Of a stretch of DNA of 64,000 bases, positions 55,850 through 63,510 are shown piece by piece. A program made the position numbers and the translations under genes. The notes under the pieces are model-generated. The model worked only from the letters and a program-made list of their open reading frames with translations. It searched no databases and was not told the origin of the DNA. The stretch's first letter is position 1. Every line of letters starts with the position of its first letter. Location of the stretch: contig NZ_CP009278.1 of assembly GCF_000747525.1 (NCBI RefSeq), positions 682,001-746,000 of the forward strand. The letters are read 5' to 3'. Source of the DNA: Sphingobacterium sp. ML3W (lineage in GTDB: Bacteria; Bacteroidota; Bacteroidia; Sphingobacteriales; Sphingobacteriaceae).

Positions 55850-55857
55850 TATCTTTG
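55850..55857 (+). promoter_or_regulatory. Candidate -7 element abutting the methyltransferase start
   Basis: TATCTTTG matches TAnnTTTG and ends only 5 bp before the ATG at 55863, so the mRNA could be leaderless. No -33 TTTG is seen at the usual distance. Confidence 0.35.
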
Positions 55858-55862
55858 TGGTC

Positions 55863-56570
55863 ATGGCTTCTATATTTCAGTTTAAAGAGTTTGCAGTAGA
55901 TCAGTCGGATTGTGCGATGAAAATTAATACAGACGGTGTTTTATTGGCTTCATTGGTCGATGTTGGTTCTTCCGCCCGTATATTGGATATTGGTACAGGA
56001 ACCGGCGTCATTGCTTTGATGTTGGCACAGCGGTGTTTGGATAGCGAAATAGCTGCTGTGGAAGTGGATTCCCTTGCAGCAAAGCGTGCTGAAATGAATT
56101 TTAATAGTTCTCCATATGCCGAACGCATGAAGCTACACGCTTGTTCTTTTCAAAATTTAGATGACATTGGCTTATTCGATTTTATCATTTCCAATCCACC
56201 TTTCTATACAGATTCTTTGCATAATCCGGATGCTCGAAAAAAATTGGCTCGACATACTAATTTGGAGTTTTTTAACGAATTGTTGCAGTTTTCGGCTGCT
56301 TCTCTCCAGCAACAGGGTAGATTGGCGTTGATCTTGCCTACTTTATTAGCGGAAGAGCTGGGGGTAATAGCACAATCTTTTGGTTTGAATCTTTTAGAGG
56401 TTATCCAGATTCGTTCTTTTGAAGGAGAGGATATCATTCGTAAGATTGTTATTTTTCAACAGGGTTTTGGTGGCGACGTTGCCATTTCTGATTTTATTAT
56501 TTATCAAGCAAAGGGTGTCTATTCGGATATGTATAGAGCCACTTTGAAGCCTTATTTTTTAGCTTTTTAA
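55863..56570 (+). CDS. tRNA1(Val) adenine-N6 methyltransferase-like (YfiC/TrmN6 family)
   Basis: A SAM-dependent methyltransferase expected to methylate A37 of tRNA1(Val). Rossmann motif I is ILDIGTGTGVIALMLAQ (about 42-58), an acidic residue follows at VEVDSLAA, and the N6-adenine motif is SNPPFY. Residue KINTDGVLL near the start is typical of this family. Start ATG at 55863 (235 residues); the GTG two codons upstream would fall inside the -7 element. A phosphoesterase gene follows after one base. Confidence 0.88.
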   Translation: MASIFQFKEFAVDQSDCAMKINTDGVLLASLVDVGSSARILDIGTGTGVIALMLAQRCLDSEIAAVEVDSLAAKRAEMNFNSSPYAERMKLHACSFQNLDDIGLFDFIISNPPFYTDSLHNPDARKKLARHTNLEFFNELLQFSAASLQQQGRLALILPTLLAEELGVIAQSFGLNLLEVIQIRSFEGEDIIRKIVIFQQGFGGDVAISDFIIYQAKGVYSDMYRATLKPYFLAF

Positions 56571-56571
56571 T

Positions 56572-57066
56572 ATGACTAGGATTGGATTGATATCAGATAC
56601 ACATGCTTATTTGGATGAAGCTGTATTTAAACATTTTGAGCATTGTGATGAAATTTGGCATATTGGTGATTTCGGTAATGCTGCTGTTGCTGATCAGTTG
56701 GAAGGGTTTAAACCTTTGCGGGGAGTGTATGGTAATATTGATGACCATCAGTTGCGTCTTCGTTTTCCTGAAGACTTGCGGTTCACTTGCGAGGGGGTGG
56801 ATGTATGGTTGACCCACATTGGAGGTTATCCGGGTAAATATGCACCCAGGATAAAGAAGGAGATCACGGAGCATCCACCACAACTATTTATAACAGGCCA
56901 TTCGCATATCTTGAAAGTGATGTTTGATCAAAAGTTGAAATGTCTACATCTGAACCCAGGTGCAGCAGGAAAACAAGGTTGGCATACGGTAAGAACATTG
57001 ATGCGATTTGAGATTAATGGAAGTAAGATCGAGCATCTTGAGGTTATTGAACTCGCAGGCCGATAA
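56572..57066 (+). CDS. YfcE/MJ0936-type metallophosphoesterase
   Basis: A small calcineurin-like phosphodiesterase of 164 residues. The metal-binding motifs are intact in order: SDTHAY, GDFGN, YGNIDDH, LTHIGGYPG, TGHSHI and LNPGAAGKQGW. Substrate unknown; relatives hydrolyse model phosphodiesters. It begins one base after the methyltransferase stop, so the two are co-transcribed. Last gene before the long repeat-rich non-coding region. Confidence 0.9.
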   Translation: MTRIGLISDTHAYLDEAVFKHFEHCDEIWHIGDFGNAAVADQLEGFKPLRGVYGNIDDHQLRLRFPEDLRFTCEGVDVWLTHIGGYPGKYAPRIKKEITEHPPQLFITGHSHILKVMFDQKLKCLHLNPGAAGKQGWHTVRTLMRFEINGSKIEHLEVIELAGR

Positions 57067-57100
57067 GTAGTATATACATCGGTGGATTATATTTCATTTT

Positions 57101-57714
57101 TTGAAAGTGGATACTATTAACTTATCCAACAAATTGAAAATACCGCTTTAAAGCACCACTTTCTCTAGCTACTTCTTTGGTTTTGGTAGTCACTTTGTTT
57201 GGATAAGTGTTCTCTTGTTTTTAAAAAGGAAATACTTATCCACAAGATGTAGGCAGTTGTGGGCAATATGTGCTAGTTGTTTCGGATAAGGATACACTTC
57301 TTTGAATGTTGTGTGTCCTCTTTGACAATGAGTGAACACTTGTTGTGAACAACTAGTCTCTTGTTAACAAAAGTGAATGCTAGTTTACCAGAGTTATTCA
57401 CTTGTTGTGAACAAGTGCACAGGAATTGTGAAAAAGTGTCCACTAGTTTGAACATGTGTTCATATCTTGTTAATAAGTCGTTTGTTCTTATCGATAAGGG
57501 AGCACTGCTTCTGAATAAGTGTTTATTTGTTGGAAAGATGGTACCCGTTCTTTAGAGAATCTATCCACATCTTGGGAATAAGTGGCACCTCTTGTGAATA
57601 AGTGTTCACATGTTCTCAAGTTTGGTTCACTTTTTTTAAAAAAATGGTCACTACTTTTAAACAAGTGAATAGTGAAAGCCAACAAGTGATTAGTTTTTGG
57701 AGGGGATATTTCAC
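57101..57714. repeat. Tandem array of about 21-bp degenerate repeats
   Basis: A same-direction array of units that begin with TT after C or G and resemble TTGTGAAnAAGTGnnCAC plus three bases. Unit starts from 57173: 57194, 57215, 57236, 57257, 57277, 57301, 57321, 57343, 57361, 57384, 57405, 57426, 57447, 57467, 57485, 57509, 57530, 57548, 57572, 57592, 57613, 57631, 57655, about 57675 (assumed inside a 39-bp stretch), 57694 and 57715. That is 26 intervals in 542 bp, about 20.9 bp each; short units of 18 are often followed by 24. Units vary in sequence more than in spacing. No intact gene runs through it. Confidence 0.7.
57122..57601. other. Cluster of DnaA-box-like sequences; candidate replication origin or DnaA-binding locus
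   Basis: Inside the repeat array: TTATCCACA at 57236-57244 (perfect consensus), TTATTCACA (minus, 57593-57601) and TTTTTCACA (minus, 57427-57435), which fit TTWTNCACA, plus near matches at 57122 (TTATCCAAC), 57198 (minus, TTATCCAAA), 57281 (minus, TTATCCGAA), 57344 and 57406 (minus, TTGTTCACA), 57394 (TTATTCACT) and 57561 (CTATCCACA). AT-rich tracts lie at 57631-57660 and 57715-57780. No dnaA or other replication gene is in the window. Confidence 0.35.
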
Positions 57715-57842
57715 TTTTTCTCCTTTTAAACGTCCCATATCGGCTTTACAATTGTAATTATTACTTTTAGCAGCGTTATGTTTGTTCCATGATGTTCGTC
57801 CGGAAGTGCCTCTCTCTAAACTAAATTTTTAATGGGACTTAG

Positions 57843-58022
57843 GTGCTATGGTATTTTAAAAGGAAGGGAAATAAAAAAGTAATCTTGGACCATTCATTGA
57901 TCGATAATGATAAAGTTGAATACTTTGAAGAACAACATGATCTACAGCAAAAGTTTATGGATTGCGGCATTGAGTATGCCTTAAGTGTGCTATTAGATTT
58001 TGAAAACAAACCTGTTTATTAA
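57843..58022 (+). CDS. Possible 59-residue small protein
   Basis: A reading frame from GTG (directly after an in-frame TAG) to TAA. The peptide starts basic (LWYFKRKGNKKVILDHS) and continues with YFEEQHDLQQKFMDCGIEYA and ends LLDFENKPVY; its composition looks protein-like. It lies alone between the repeat array and the MerR gene. There is no ATG before the middle of the frame. Function unknown. Confidence 0.45.
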   Translation: MLWYFKRKGNKKVILDHSLIDNDKVEYFEEQHDLQQKFMDCGIEYALSVLLDFENKPVY

Positions 58023-58096
58023 AAAATATAAGTCAAAAATCAATAGGTTGAGTTGCTATTAAAATTAAGTATATCTGTTCCTAGATCTATAAATAA

Positions 58097-58432
58097 TTAT
58101 AGGCTATCACGAACCTCTAATAGGAAGTTTTTCAATTTCTCTAATGAATCCAAAACGCGCTGATTTTCTTTAGCTTCTGATTTGTTCGTCCGAAGGTATT
58201 CTCGCGCACCTTGAAGGGTGTAACCTTTGTCTTTTACCAGATTGAAGATAATTTTTAAATTAGCAATATCATCTTGTGTGAACAGACGGTTTCCTTTTTT
58301 ATTCTTTTTGGGTTGAATAATGTCAAATTCACGCTCATAAAAACGAATTTGGGAAGCATTGACATTGAACATTGCAGTCACTTCACCCATCGTATAATAC
58401 AATTTATTAATTTCGCGCTCTTTGTAAGGCAT
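58097..58432 (-). CDS. MerR-family transcriptional regulator
   Basis: A short MerR protein of 111 residues. The winged helix-turn-helix is clear (YTMGEVTAMFNVNASQIRFY and EREFDIIQPKKNKKGNRLFT), followed by a dimerisation helix (LEKLKNFLLEVRDSL). There is no effector-binding C-terminal domain and no cysteine, so it does not look like a metal sensor. The region upstream carries an inverted repeat that could be its operator. Confidence 0.9.
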   Translation of the reverse strand: MPYKEREINKLYYTMGEVTAMFNVNASQIRFYEREFDIIQPKKNKKGNRLFTQDDIANLKIIFNLVKDKGYTLQGAREYLRTNKSEAKENQRVLDSLEKLKNFLLEVRDSL

Positions 58433-58473
58433 ACTAATTTGTTAATTTATATATAACAAACTTAGATAAATTT

Positions 58474-58506
58474 ACTTAGATACGCAATTGTATTGTGTAT
58501 CTAAGT
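58474..58506. promoter_or_regulatory. Inverted repeat upstream of the MerR gene
   Basis: Perfect 10-bp arms ACTTAGATAC (58474-58483) and its complement (58497-58506) around a 13-bp centre, 42 bp upstream of the MerR start. A third half-site copy (CTTAGATA) lies at 58461. Candidate MerR-type operator. Confidence 0.5.
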
Positions 58507-58663
58507 GAAGTTATTCGTTATCATGTACTTAATACTGATGTATCTTGGGTATTTTTCTTCTGCTTTTGAGATGTGTATCGGGTATAGCAATATCCTGTTT
58601 GATTGATAGGAATAATTGGTTATCTTGATTCAACGTATTTAAAGATTAGATTTTAAAAATAAT

Positions 58664-59005
58664 ATGATTGTGATAAGCCGCTTCTGGACGAAAGTTTTTT
58701 CATTGGGAAAAGCTGATGCGATCACTATCTATCCGTTTGTTTTTTTGAAGAGCAGGATTTTTAAGCATAATCTGCAGCTTATCAATCATGAAAAGATTCA
58801 TATGAGGCAGGCTACAGAGCTATTGATCGTGTTTTTCTATATCAGCTATCTACTCGAGTTTTTATTCCGATATGTACAATATCGAAATTTCCATCAGGCT
58901 TATTTGAATATATCGTATGAAAGAGAAGCTTATGCGAATGAAGCCAATTTTGATTATTTATCGCAACGAAAGTTTTGGGCCTTTAAGGATTATATCAAAA
59001 AATAA
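58664..59005 (+). CDS. Small HExxH membrane protein, putative mini zinc metallopeptidase
   Basis: A protein of 113 residues. NHEKIHMRQ holds an HExxH motif (H42, E43, H46), next to a membrane helix (LLIVFFYISYLLEFLF, about 53-68). SYEREAYANE (about 84-93) offers a Glu third ligand 40 residues on, as in gluzincins such as M48/M56. A complete peptidase domain is not present, so the activity is uncertain. Related conserved proteins occur across Bacteroidota, as far as I recall. Convergent with accD. Confidence 0.7.
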   Translation: MIVISRFWTKVFSLGKADAITIYPFVFLKSRIFKHNLQLINHEKIHMRQATELLIVFFYISYLLEFLFRYVQYRNFHQAYLNISYEREAYANEANFDYLSQRKFWAFKDYIKK

Positions 59006-59033
59006 GAGCTCCATTTTGTGGAGCTCTTATTTT
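58999..59033. terminator. Bidirectional terminator between the HExxH gene and accD
   Basis: A perfect 15-bp stem (58999-59013 with 59019-59033) and a 5-nt loop, with T-rich 3' ends on both strands. It overlaps the stop codon of the plus-strand gene. Confidence 0.83.
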
Positions 59034-59062
59034 ATTCTTTTCCTTATTAAATAGACTGCCTT

Positions 59063-59905
59063 TTATTTAAGCAATCTCAAGTAAGTGGATACTTTTTCTT
59101 TTAATTGTCTTCTATCTACGATGAAGTCTAAGAATCCATGCTCTAAAATAAATTCTGAAGTTTGGAATCCTTTTGGAAGGTCTTTTTTGATTGTTTCTTT
59201 GATAACACGAGGTCCTGCGAAACCAATTAAGGCACCAGGTTCAGCGATATTAATATCTCCTAACATGGCATAGGAAGCAGTTACGCCACCTGTTGTTGGA
59301 TCTGTTAATAAACATACATAAGGTAAACCAGCTTTAGCTAGCATGGCTAATTTTGCTGCAGTTTTAGCCATTTGCATTAAAGAAAATGCAGCTTCCATCA
59401 TACGTGCTCCGCCTGATTTGGAAATCAGCATAAACGGAATTTTATGTTCGATACAATAATCTATGGAGCGTGCAATTTTTTCACCGACAACGGATCCCAT
59501 TGAACCTCCAATGAAAGTGAAGTCCATACAAGCAATAACAAGCTCTTGGCCATCAATCTTACCATGTCCTGAACGAATCGCATCTACCAAACCTGTTTTA
59601 GCTTGACTTTCTTTTAAGCGTTCCGCGTAAGGTTTTGAATCGAAGAAATTAATCGGGTCTCCTGAGCTTAATGTAGGGAATAATTCTGTAAACTCATTAT
59701 TATCAAAAATGATTGAAAAATAGGCTGCAGAACCAATTCTAAGGTGGTATCCACAGTATTGACAAACGTAATTGTTTTCGATTTGTTCAAGGTTCAACAA
59801 CGGTTTTTTACATGATGGACATTTGTTCCACAATCCGTCTGGGGCCTCTTTTTTATTTTCTGTTGCCGTGTTAATTCCGGCTTTATCTCTTTTAAACCAA
59901 CTCAT
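59063..59905 (-). CDS. accD: Acetyl-CoA carboxylase carboxyltransferase subunit beta
   Basis: Transfers the carboxyl group from biotin to acetyl-CoA, forming malonyl-CoA for fatty-acid synthesis. The N-terminal zinc ribbon has CPSCKKPLL and CQYCGYHL (four Cys), followed by the crotonase-like domain with [30 protein letters not shown] and [12 protein letters not shown]. 280 residues is the usual size. accA is not in this window. A TAATTTTG element lies upstream on the minus strand (59935-59942) and may be its -7 site. Confidence 0.96.
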   Translation of the reverse strand: MSWFKRDKAGINTATENKKEAPDGLWNKCPSCKKPLLNLEQIENNYVCQYCGYHLRIGSAAYFSIIFDNNEFTELFPTLSSGDPINFFDSKPYAERLKESQAKTGLVDAIRSGHGKIDGQELVIACMDFTFIGGSMGSVVGEKIARSIDYCIEHKIPFMLISKSGGARMMEAAFSLMQMAKTAAKLAMLAKAGLPYVCLLTDPTTGGVTASYAMLGDINIAEPGALIGFAGPRVIKETIKKDLPKGFQTSEFILEHGFLDFIVDRRQLKEKVSTYLRLLK

Positions 59906-60021
59906 ACGATAGTTCTAATTCAGTTACAAATAAACAAAATTATTTTGTTTAGTAGAAGTATTCCTTAAAATTGCTGTGTATTTACGATTTGTGAAAGGAA
60001 GCTACCCGAAATTTTGGGCAT

Positions 60022-60125
60022 AAAAAATGGGTAAGCTCCTTTTATCGCACCGCTCAACCAGATACCCTTGCTTTGTTCCCAACCTGGGGGAGTCAATGGG
60101 AGCTGGTCGTAAAAGACTTACCCAC
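60022..60125 (-). ncRNA. ffs: Signal recognition particle RNA, small bacterial type (4.5S)
   Basis: An RNA of about 100 nt that with Ffh targets membrane proteins. On the minus strand the ends pair (GGGTAAG at 60123-60117 with CTTACCC at 60035-60029), continuing into a CTTTTA/TAAAAG helix. The tip is the SRP domain IV: TTG, GGAA tetraloop, CAA, then the asymmetric AGCA loop and AGGG. The transcript runs into TTTTTT (60027-60022), an intrinsic terminator. A TACTTTTG promoter element lies just upstream. The exact ends are estimates. Confidence 0.85.
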
Positions 60126-60127
60126 CA

Positions 60128-60135
60128 CAAAAGTA
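60128..60135 (-). promoter_or_regulatory. -7 element of the SRP RNA gene
   Basis: On the minus strand TACTTTTG matches TAnnTTTG and ends 2-4 bp before the GG where the RNA is likely to begin. The same octamer precedes actA. Confidence 0.6.
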
Positions 60136-60207
60136 GAAAAAAAATCGTTCTAAAGAAAGATTTTTTGCTAATTGTGCTTAGCCCACTGATAGTCAGGGAG
60201 AATAATT

Positions 60208-60435
60208 TTATGTCTTATCTTTTGCATAGTCTCCGCAGAGCGAATAATACCCAAAAAGCCCAAGTCCAATTGAAATAATTGGCGTTAAAATGAACATAAT
60301 GATGATTCCGAAGACTAAATCTTCTTGATGTCCTATTTTTATTTTAGGAATCGCCAATTCAAATAGGCAAAAATATGCGGTGTATAGGGCGAGTGCTATC
60401 CAGAGGATGCCTAATATTCTTTTTAGATTATCCAT
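60208..60435 (-). CDS. Small membrane protein, DUF6814-like
   Basis: A protein of 75 residues with two hydrophobic helices (LGILWIALALYTAYFCLFEL and a second near 44-66) separated by a short basic-acidic loop. Start at MDNLKRILG (60435); the ATG at 60498 lies in the MFS gene and is not needed. The start overlaps the last codons of the MFS reading frame (ATGGATAA), which suggests coupled translation and a common function. DUF6814 assignment is from memory of small proteins next to such transporters and is not firm. Confidence 0.65.
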   Translation of the reverse strand: MDNLKRILGILWIALALYTAYFCLFELAIPKIKIGHQEDLVFGIIIMFILTPIISIGLGLFGYYSLCGDYAKDKT

Positions 60436-61912
60436 TATTGAGATGATTAGGTTTGTTTTTAATGTAAATGGTACCAATGATAAAACATACTGCAGCAATT
60501 ATGATGGGATACCATAGGCCAGCCAAATAGAATTCGGGGTCAAGGGCAAGTTGGGCATTGGTGGTGAGGTATGTGGATATGGCTGGAAGTTACCCCCCAA
60601 ATATGCCGTTTCCTACATGGTAAGGAAGCGACATGGACGTATATCGGATCTTGACTGGGAACATCTCTACTAGAAAAGCAGCAATTGGCCCATAAACCAT
60701 GGTGATATAGATGATCTGGATAAAAATGAGTGCTGTTAGCCACAATCTATTTTTGCCGTGTACGGTCACCGTTTTTTTGATGACGGGTTCTTTTGTATTA
60801 GACTTTTCCTGGCTTATCTGCTGTTCATATGTGTCATCTGTATAGTGCGTGATGGTTTGTATCTTATTCTCTTCCAACTTTAATGTTTCGGTCGAACGGA
60901 TATCTTTTGTAGTGGTATCTGCGAGTTGGTACATGGCTTTATATATTGGTCGGTAAGTGCATAACGCAAGTAACATACCTAAAAGCATGATCCACTTTCG
61001 TCCAACTTTGTCGCTTAGCCAACCAAAAAAGATAAAAAATGGTGTACCTACGAGTAATGCTGTACCCAATATCATATCGGCTTCATCTGAGTTGAGGTGC
61101 ATGACGGTCTTCATATAGCTCATGGAGTAGAATTGGCCTGTATACCAGACGACACCTTGTCCCATAGCTGCACCGAATAAGGCGAGCAGTACAAATTTAA
61201 GGTTATAGCGATTGCCGAAACTTTCTTTTAACGGATTTTTACTGGTTGTACCCTCTTCTTTAGCCTTGGCAAATTCTGGTGATTCACTCATGTTTTTACG
61301 GATGAGATAAGATACATAGACCATCAGAAGGGATAGAATAAAAGGAACCCGCCAGCCCCAGTCATCAAATTGCTGTTCGGTGAGGATGTTTTTGGTGACG
61401 AGAATAACGACAAGCGAAATAAAAAGACCAAAGGTAGCTGTTGTCTGAATCCAAGATGTCCAATAGCCTCTTTGCCCTTCTGGAGCATGTTCAGCGACGT
61501 ATGTGGCTGCTCCGCCATATTCACCGCCTAATGCAAGTCCTTGCAATAGGCGAAGGATGAGCACGAGTAAAGGGGCCAAGAAACCGATGCTTTGGTAACT
61601 TGGTATACACCCGATTAAAAATGTAGCTCCACCCATGAGTAGTAGTGTGACCATAAAGGTGTATTTTCGGCCTATTAGATCACCAAGTCTTCCGAAGAAT
61701 AGGGCGCCAAATGGTCTGACGACAAATCCTGCTGCAAATGTCGCTAAGGTGGATAGAAATGCCGCTGTTGGATTGTCTGCAGGAAAGAATTTGGTCGAAA
61801 TCACGATGGAAAGGCTTCCGAAAATAAAGAAGTCGTACCACTCGATGAGTGTGCCCATTGAAGAGGCACCAATTACTTTCCAAATGGTTTTATTGTTTGG
61901 ACTTTGTTTCAT
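60428..61912 (-). pseudogene. MFS metabolite:H+ symporter interrupted by an in-frame stop codon
   Basis: A ProP/ShiA-like major facilitator: SMGTLIEWYDFFIFGSLS, GRLGDLIGRKYTF and LRLLQGLALGGEYGG are typical of the metabolite:H+ symporter group. The first frame stops at TAA (60590-60592, codon 441) in IFGG-stop-LPAISTYL. The same frame continues for 53 codons with the expected last helices (GLWYPIIIAAVCFIIGTIYI) to a TAA at 60428-60430. Leu (TTA) is the expected residue at the stop, so one T-to-A change explains it. A long insert between helices 9 and 10 (about 325-390) is charged. The product would lose its final one to two helices unless the stop is a sequencing error or is read through. Confidence 0.8.
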
Positions 61913-61943
61913 TTAGGTTGATGGTTTATTGGATTAGGTTGTC

Positions 61944-63035
61944 TTATAGTTGGTATATTTTTCCGGGTAAAGAGGTGATATGGCCACTCATTTCCATTTC
62001 TAGAAGTACCATGGCTAGCTTACTTTGTGGCCATGCGCAGTATCTACTGATTTCGTCAATGCCCACTTGTTGTTTATCTTGGATGAAAAGATAGAGGTAA
62101 AGCTGTGCTTCATTGAGCTCTGGAGGCATGAGCGTGAGCTGAATAGCCTCTTTTACTTTTTGATTTTCCCAATTCATGAGGTAGCACAAATCTTTAACAT
62201 CTCTGATGAGATGAGCGCGATTGGTTTTGATCAGGTAATTGCATCCGGCAGAATAGGGGCTGTCTATTGCTCCTGGAAATGCACATACATCGCGGTTGTA
62301 GCTGTTGGCTATTTCTGCAGTAATAAGTGCTCCTCCTTTTGTGGCGGCTTCTACGACAATAGTGACGTCGGACATACCTGCAATTATGCGGTTGCGCATG
62401 GGGAAGTTCTGACGATCTAAATTGCTGTCTGAGGGGAATTCGGTTATTAAGCCCCCTTGTTGTAGCATTGCAGATGCGACTTCTCTATGACTGGCTGGAT
62501 AGATACGGTCTAACCCGTGTCCCAATACACCAATTGTGGGTATTTGTTGTTTTAAAGCATTTTTATGGGCCATGATATCGATACCGTAAGCAAGTCCACT
62601 GATGATGGTGGTATCTAATGGTTTCAGCTGTTCTAGGAGCATTTCGCAAATATGCCGACCATAGTTTGTTGCATTTCTTGTTCCTACAATACTGACTACT
62701 CGTTCTTTATTGAGGTCTGCATTGCCTTTGTAGTATAGGACTAGCGGTGCATCTTCACAATTTTTTAATTTCTGTGGGTAGTCTGGATTTGCAATCCATA
62801 ATACTTGGATTTGATGCTTTTTAATAAATGCAATTTCTTTTTCTGTGGCTTTTTGATAGTTTTTACTGGCTATTTCTGCGGCTGTTTTACTATTTACCCC
62901 TGGTATTGTTGCTAATGTGCTGGCCTTTGTTTCTAAAATCTCTTGCACAGATCCACACTGAGCGAGTAAAATCCGCGCAGTTTTAGGACCTACTCCCTTG
63001 ATTTTGGTGAGTGCTATTTGATGATAAAAGTTCAT
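61944..63035 (-). CDS. dprA: DNA processing protein DprA/Smf
   Basis: Binds incoming single-stranded DNA and loads RecA during natural transformation; also widely conserved in non-competent species. It has an N-terminal helix-hairpin-helix region (IKGVGPKTARILLA, VNSKTAAEIA), the Rossmann-like core with VSIVGTRNATNYG, ISGLAYGIDIMAHK, GHGLDRIYPASHR and FPMRNRIIAGMSD, and a C-terminal winged helix (about 300-363). 363 residues is normal. The MFS gene starts 31 bp downstream on the same strand. Confidence 0.95.
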   Translation of the reverse strand: MNFYHQIALTKIKGVGPKTARILLAQCGSVQEILETKASTLATIPGVNSKTAAEIASKNYQKATEKEIAFIKKHQIQVLWIANPDYPQKLKNCEDAPLVLYYKGNADLNKERVVSIVGTRNATNYGRHICEMLLEQLKPLDTTIISGLAYGIDIMAHKNALKQQIPTIGVLGHGLDRIYPASHREVASAMLQQGGLITEFPSDSNLDRQNFPMRNRIIAGMSDVTIVVEAATKGGALITAEIANSYNRDVCAFPGAIDSPYSAGCNYLIKTNRAHLIRDVKDLCYLMNWENQKVKEAIQLTLMPPELNEAQLYLYLFIQDKQQVGIDEISRYCAWPQSKLAMVLLEMEMSGHITSLPGKIYQL

Positions 63036-63160
63036 AGTTGGTTATTTAAAGATAGTAATATTTTATTGAATTTCAGTTGTTAACGTTTATTTGTTGTTTT
63101 TTTTTTAATGGTTTTGGCAAGAATTTTTGAGGCATTTTTAGAGAATATTGAGATAGCTTG

Positions 63161-63168
63161 TATCTTTG
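63161..63168 (+). promoter_or_regulatory. Candidate -7 element before the small conserved gene
   Basis: TATCTTTG matches TAnnTTTG and ends 22 bp before the ATG at 63191. No good -33 element is seen. Confidence 0.4.
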
Positions 63169-63190
63169 TACTAAATAAAAAGATTTGACT

Positions 63191-63421
63191 ATGGAAATGA
63201 AAGAACCTTTTGATATAGAAATTGAGGATGTTGTTTATTCTGTTTTCCCTGAGGAGGAAGATACTTACGTTATTTTTAAAGAGGGGGTGGAGTATGTGCA
63301 GATCATTAAGGATACGGAGAGCTTATGGTTAAAAACTAATCCAGAGACGGGTTTGCCGATGTTTGGTATGGATGAAGAGGTGAACGCTATTGGCAAAAAA
63401 ATTATAGAAGAATTGGGTTAA
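63191..63421 (+). CDS. Small acidic conserved protein of unknown function
   Basis: A soluble protein of 76 residues with about 20 acidic side chains; strands such as DIEIEDVVYSVFP and TYVIFKEGVEYVQII followed by a C-terminal helix (NAIGKKIIEELG). ATG at 63191 preferred; a TTG two codons upstream is unlikely. I recall similar short proteins in Sphingobacteriaceae but no function. Confidence 0.7.
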   Translation: MEMKEPFDIEIEDVVYSVFPEEEDTYVIFKEGVEYVQIIKDTESLWLKTNPETGLPMFGMDEEVNAIGKKIIEELG

Positions 63422-63510
63422 TTTTTTAAGATCGATAGACAGTTAAACAAAGTTAAAATCTTGTGTTGCGTTTCTTTTGTTGTTATGTTTAAATAACCAA
63501 ATTATAAGAA

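Noticed and set aside
57361-57555. 64-codon open frame within the repeat array (plus strand), and minus-strand frames at 57273-57455 and 57488-57685
   Set aside because: They follow from the 21-bp (seven-codon) periodicity; units of 20, 22 and 23 bp break the frame, none spans the array and starts are arbitrary. A decayed repeat gene is kept only as an alternative in the findings.
57101-57714. CRISPR array
   Set aside because: Units are directly adjacent without unique spacers, are degenerate, and no cas gene is in the window.
60027-60278. 83-codon open frame on the plus strand
   Set aside because: It lies across the SRP RNA gene on the opposite strand and the 3' end of the DUF6814-like gene; the peptide resembles no protein.
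60590-60600. Frameshift in the run of six G as the cause of the truncated MFS gene
   Set aside because: The downstream conserved codons (LPAIST) are in the same frame as the stop, so no shift is needed; a single nonsense change explains it.
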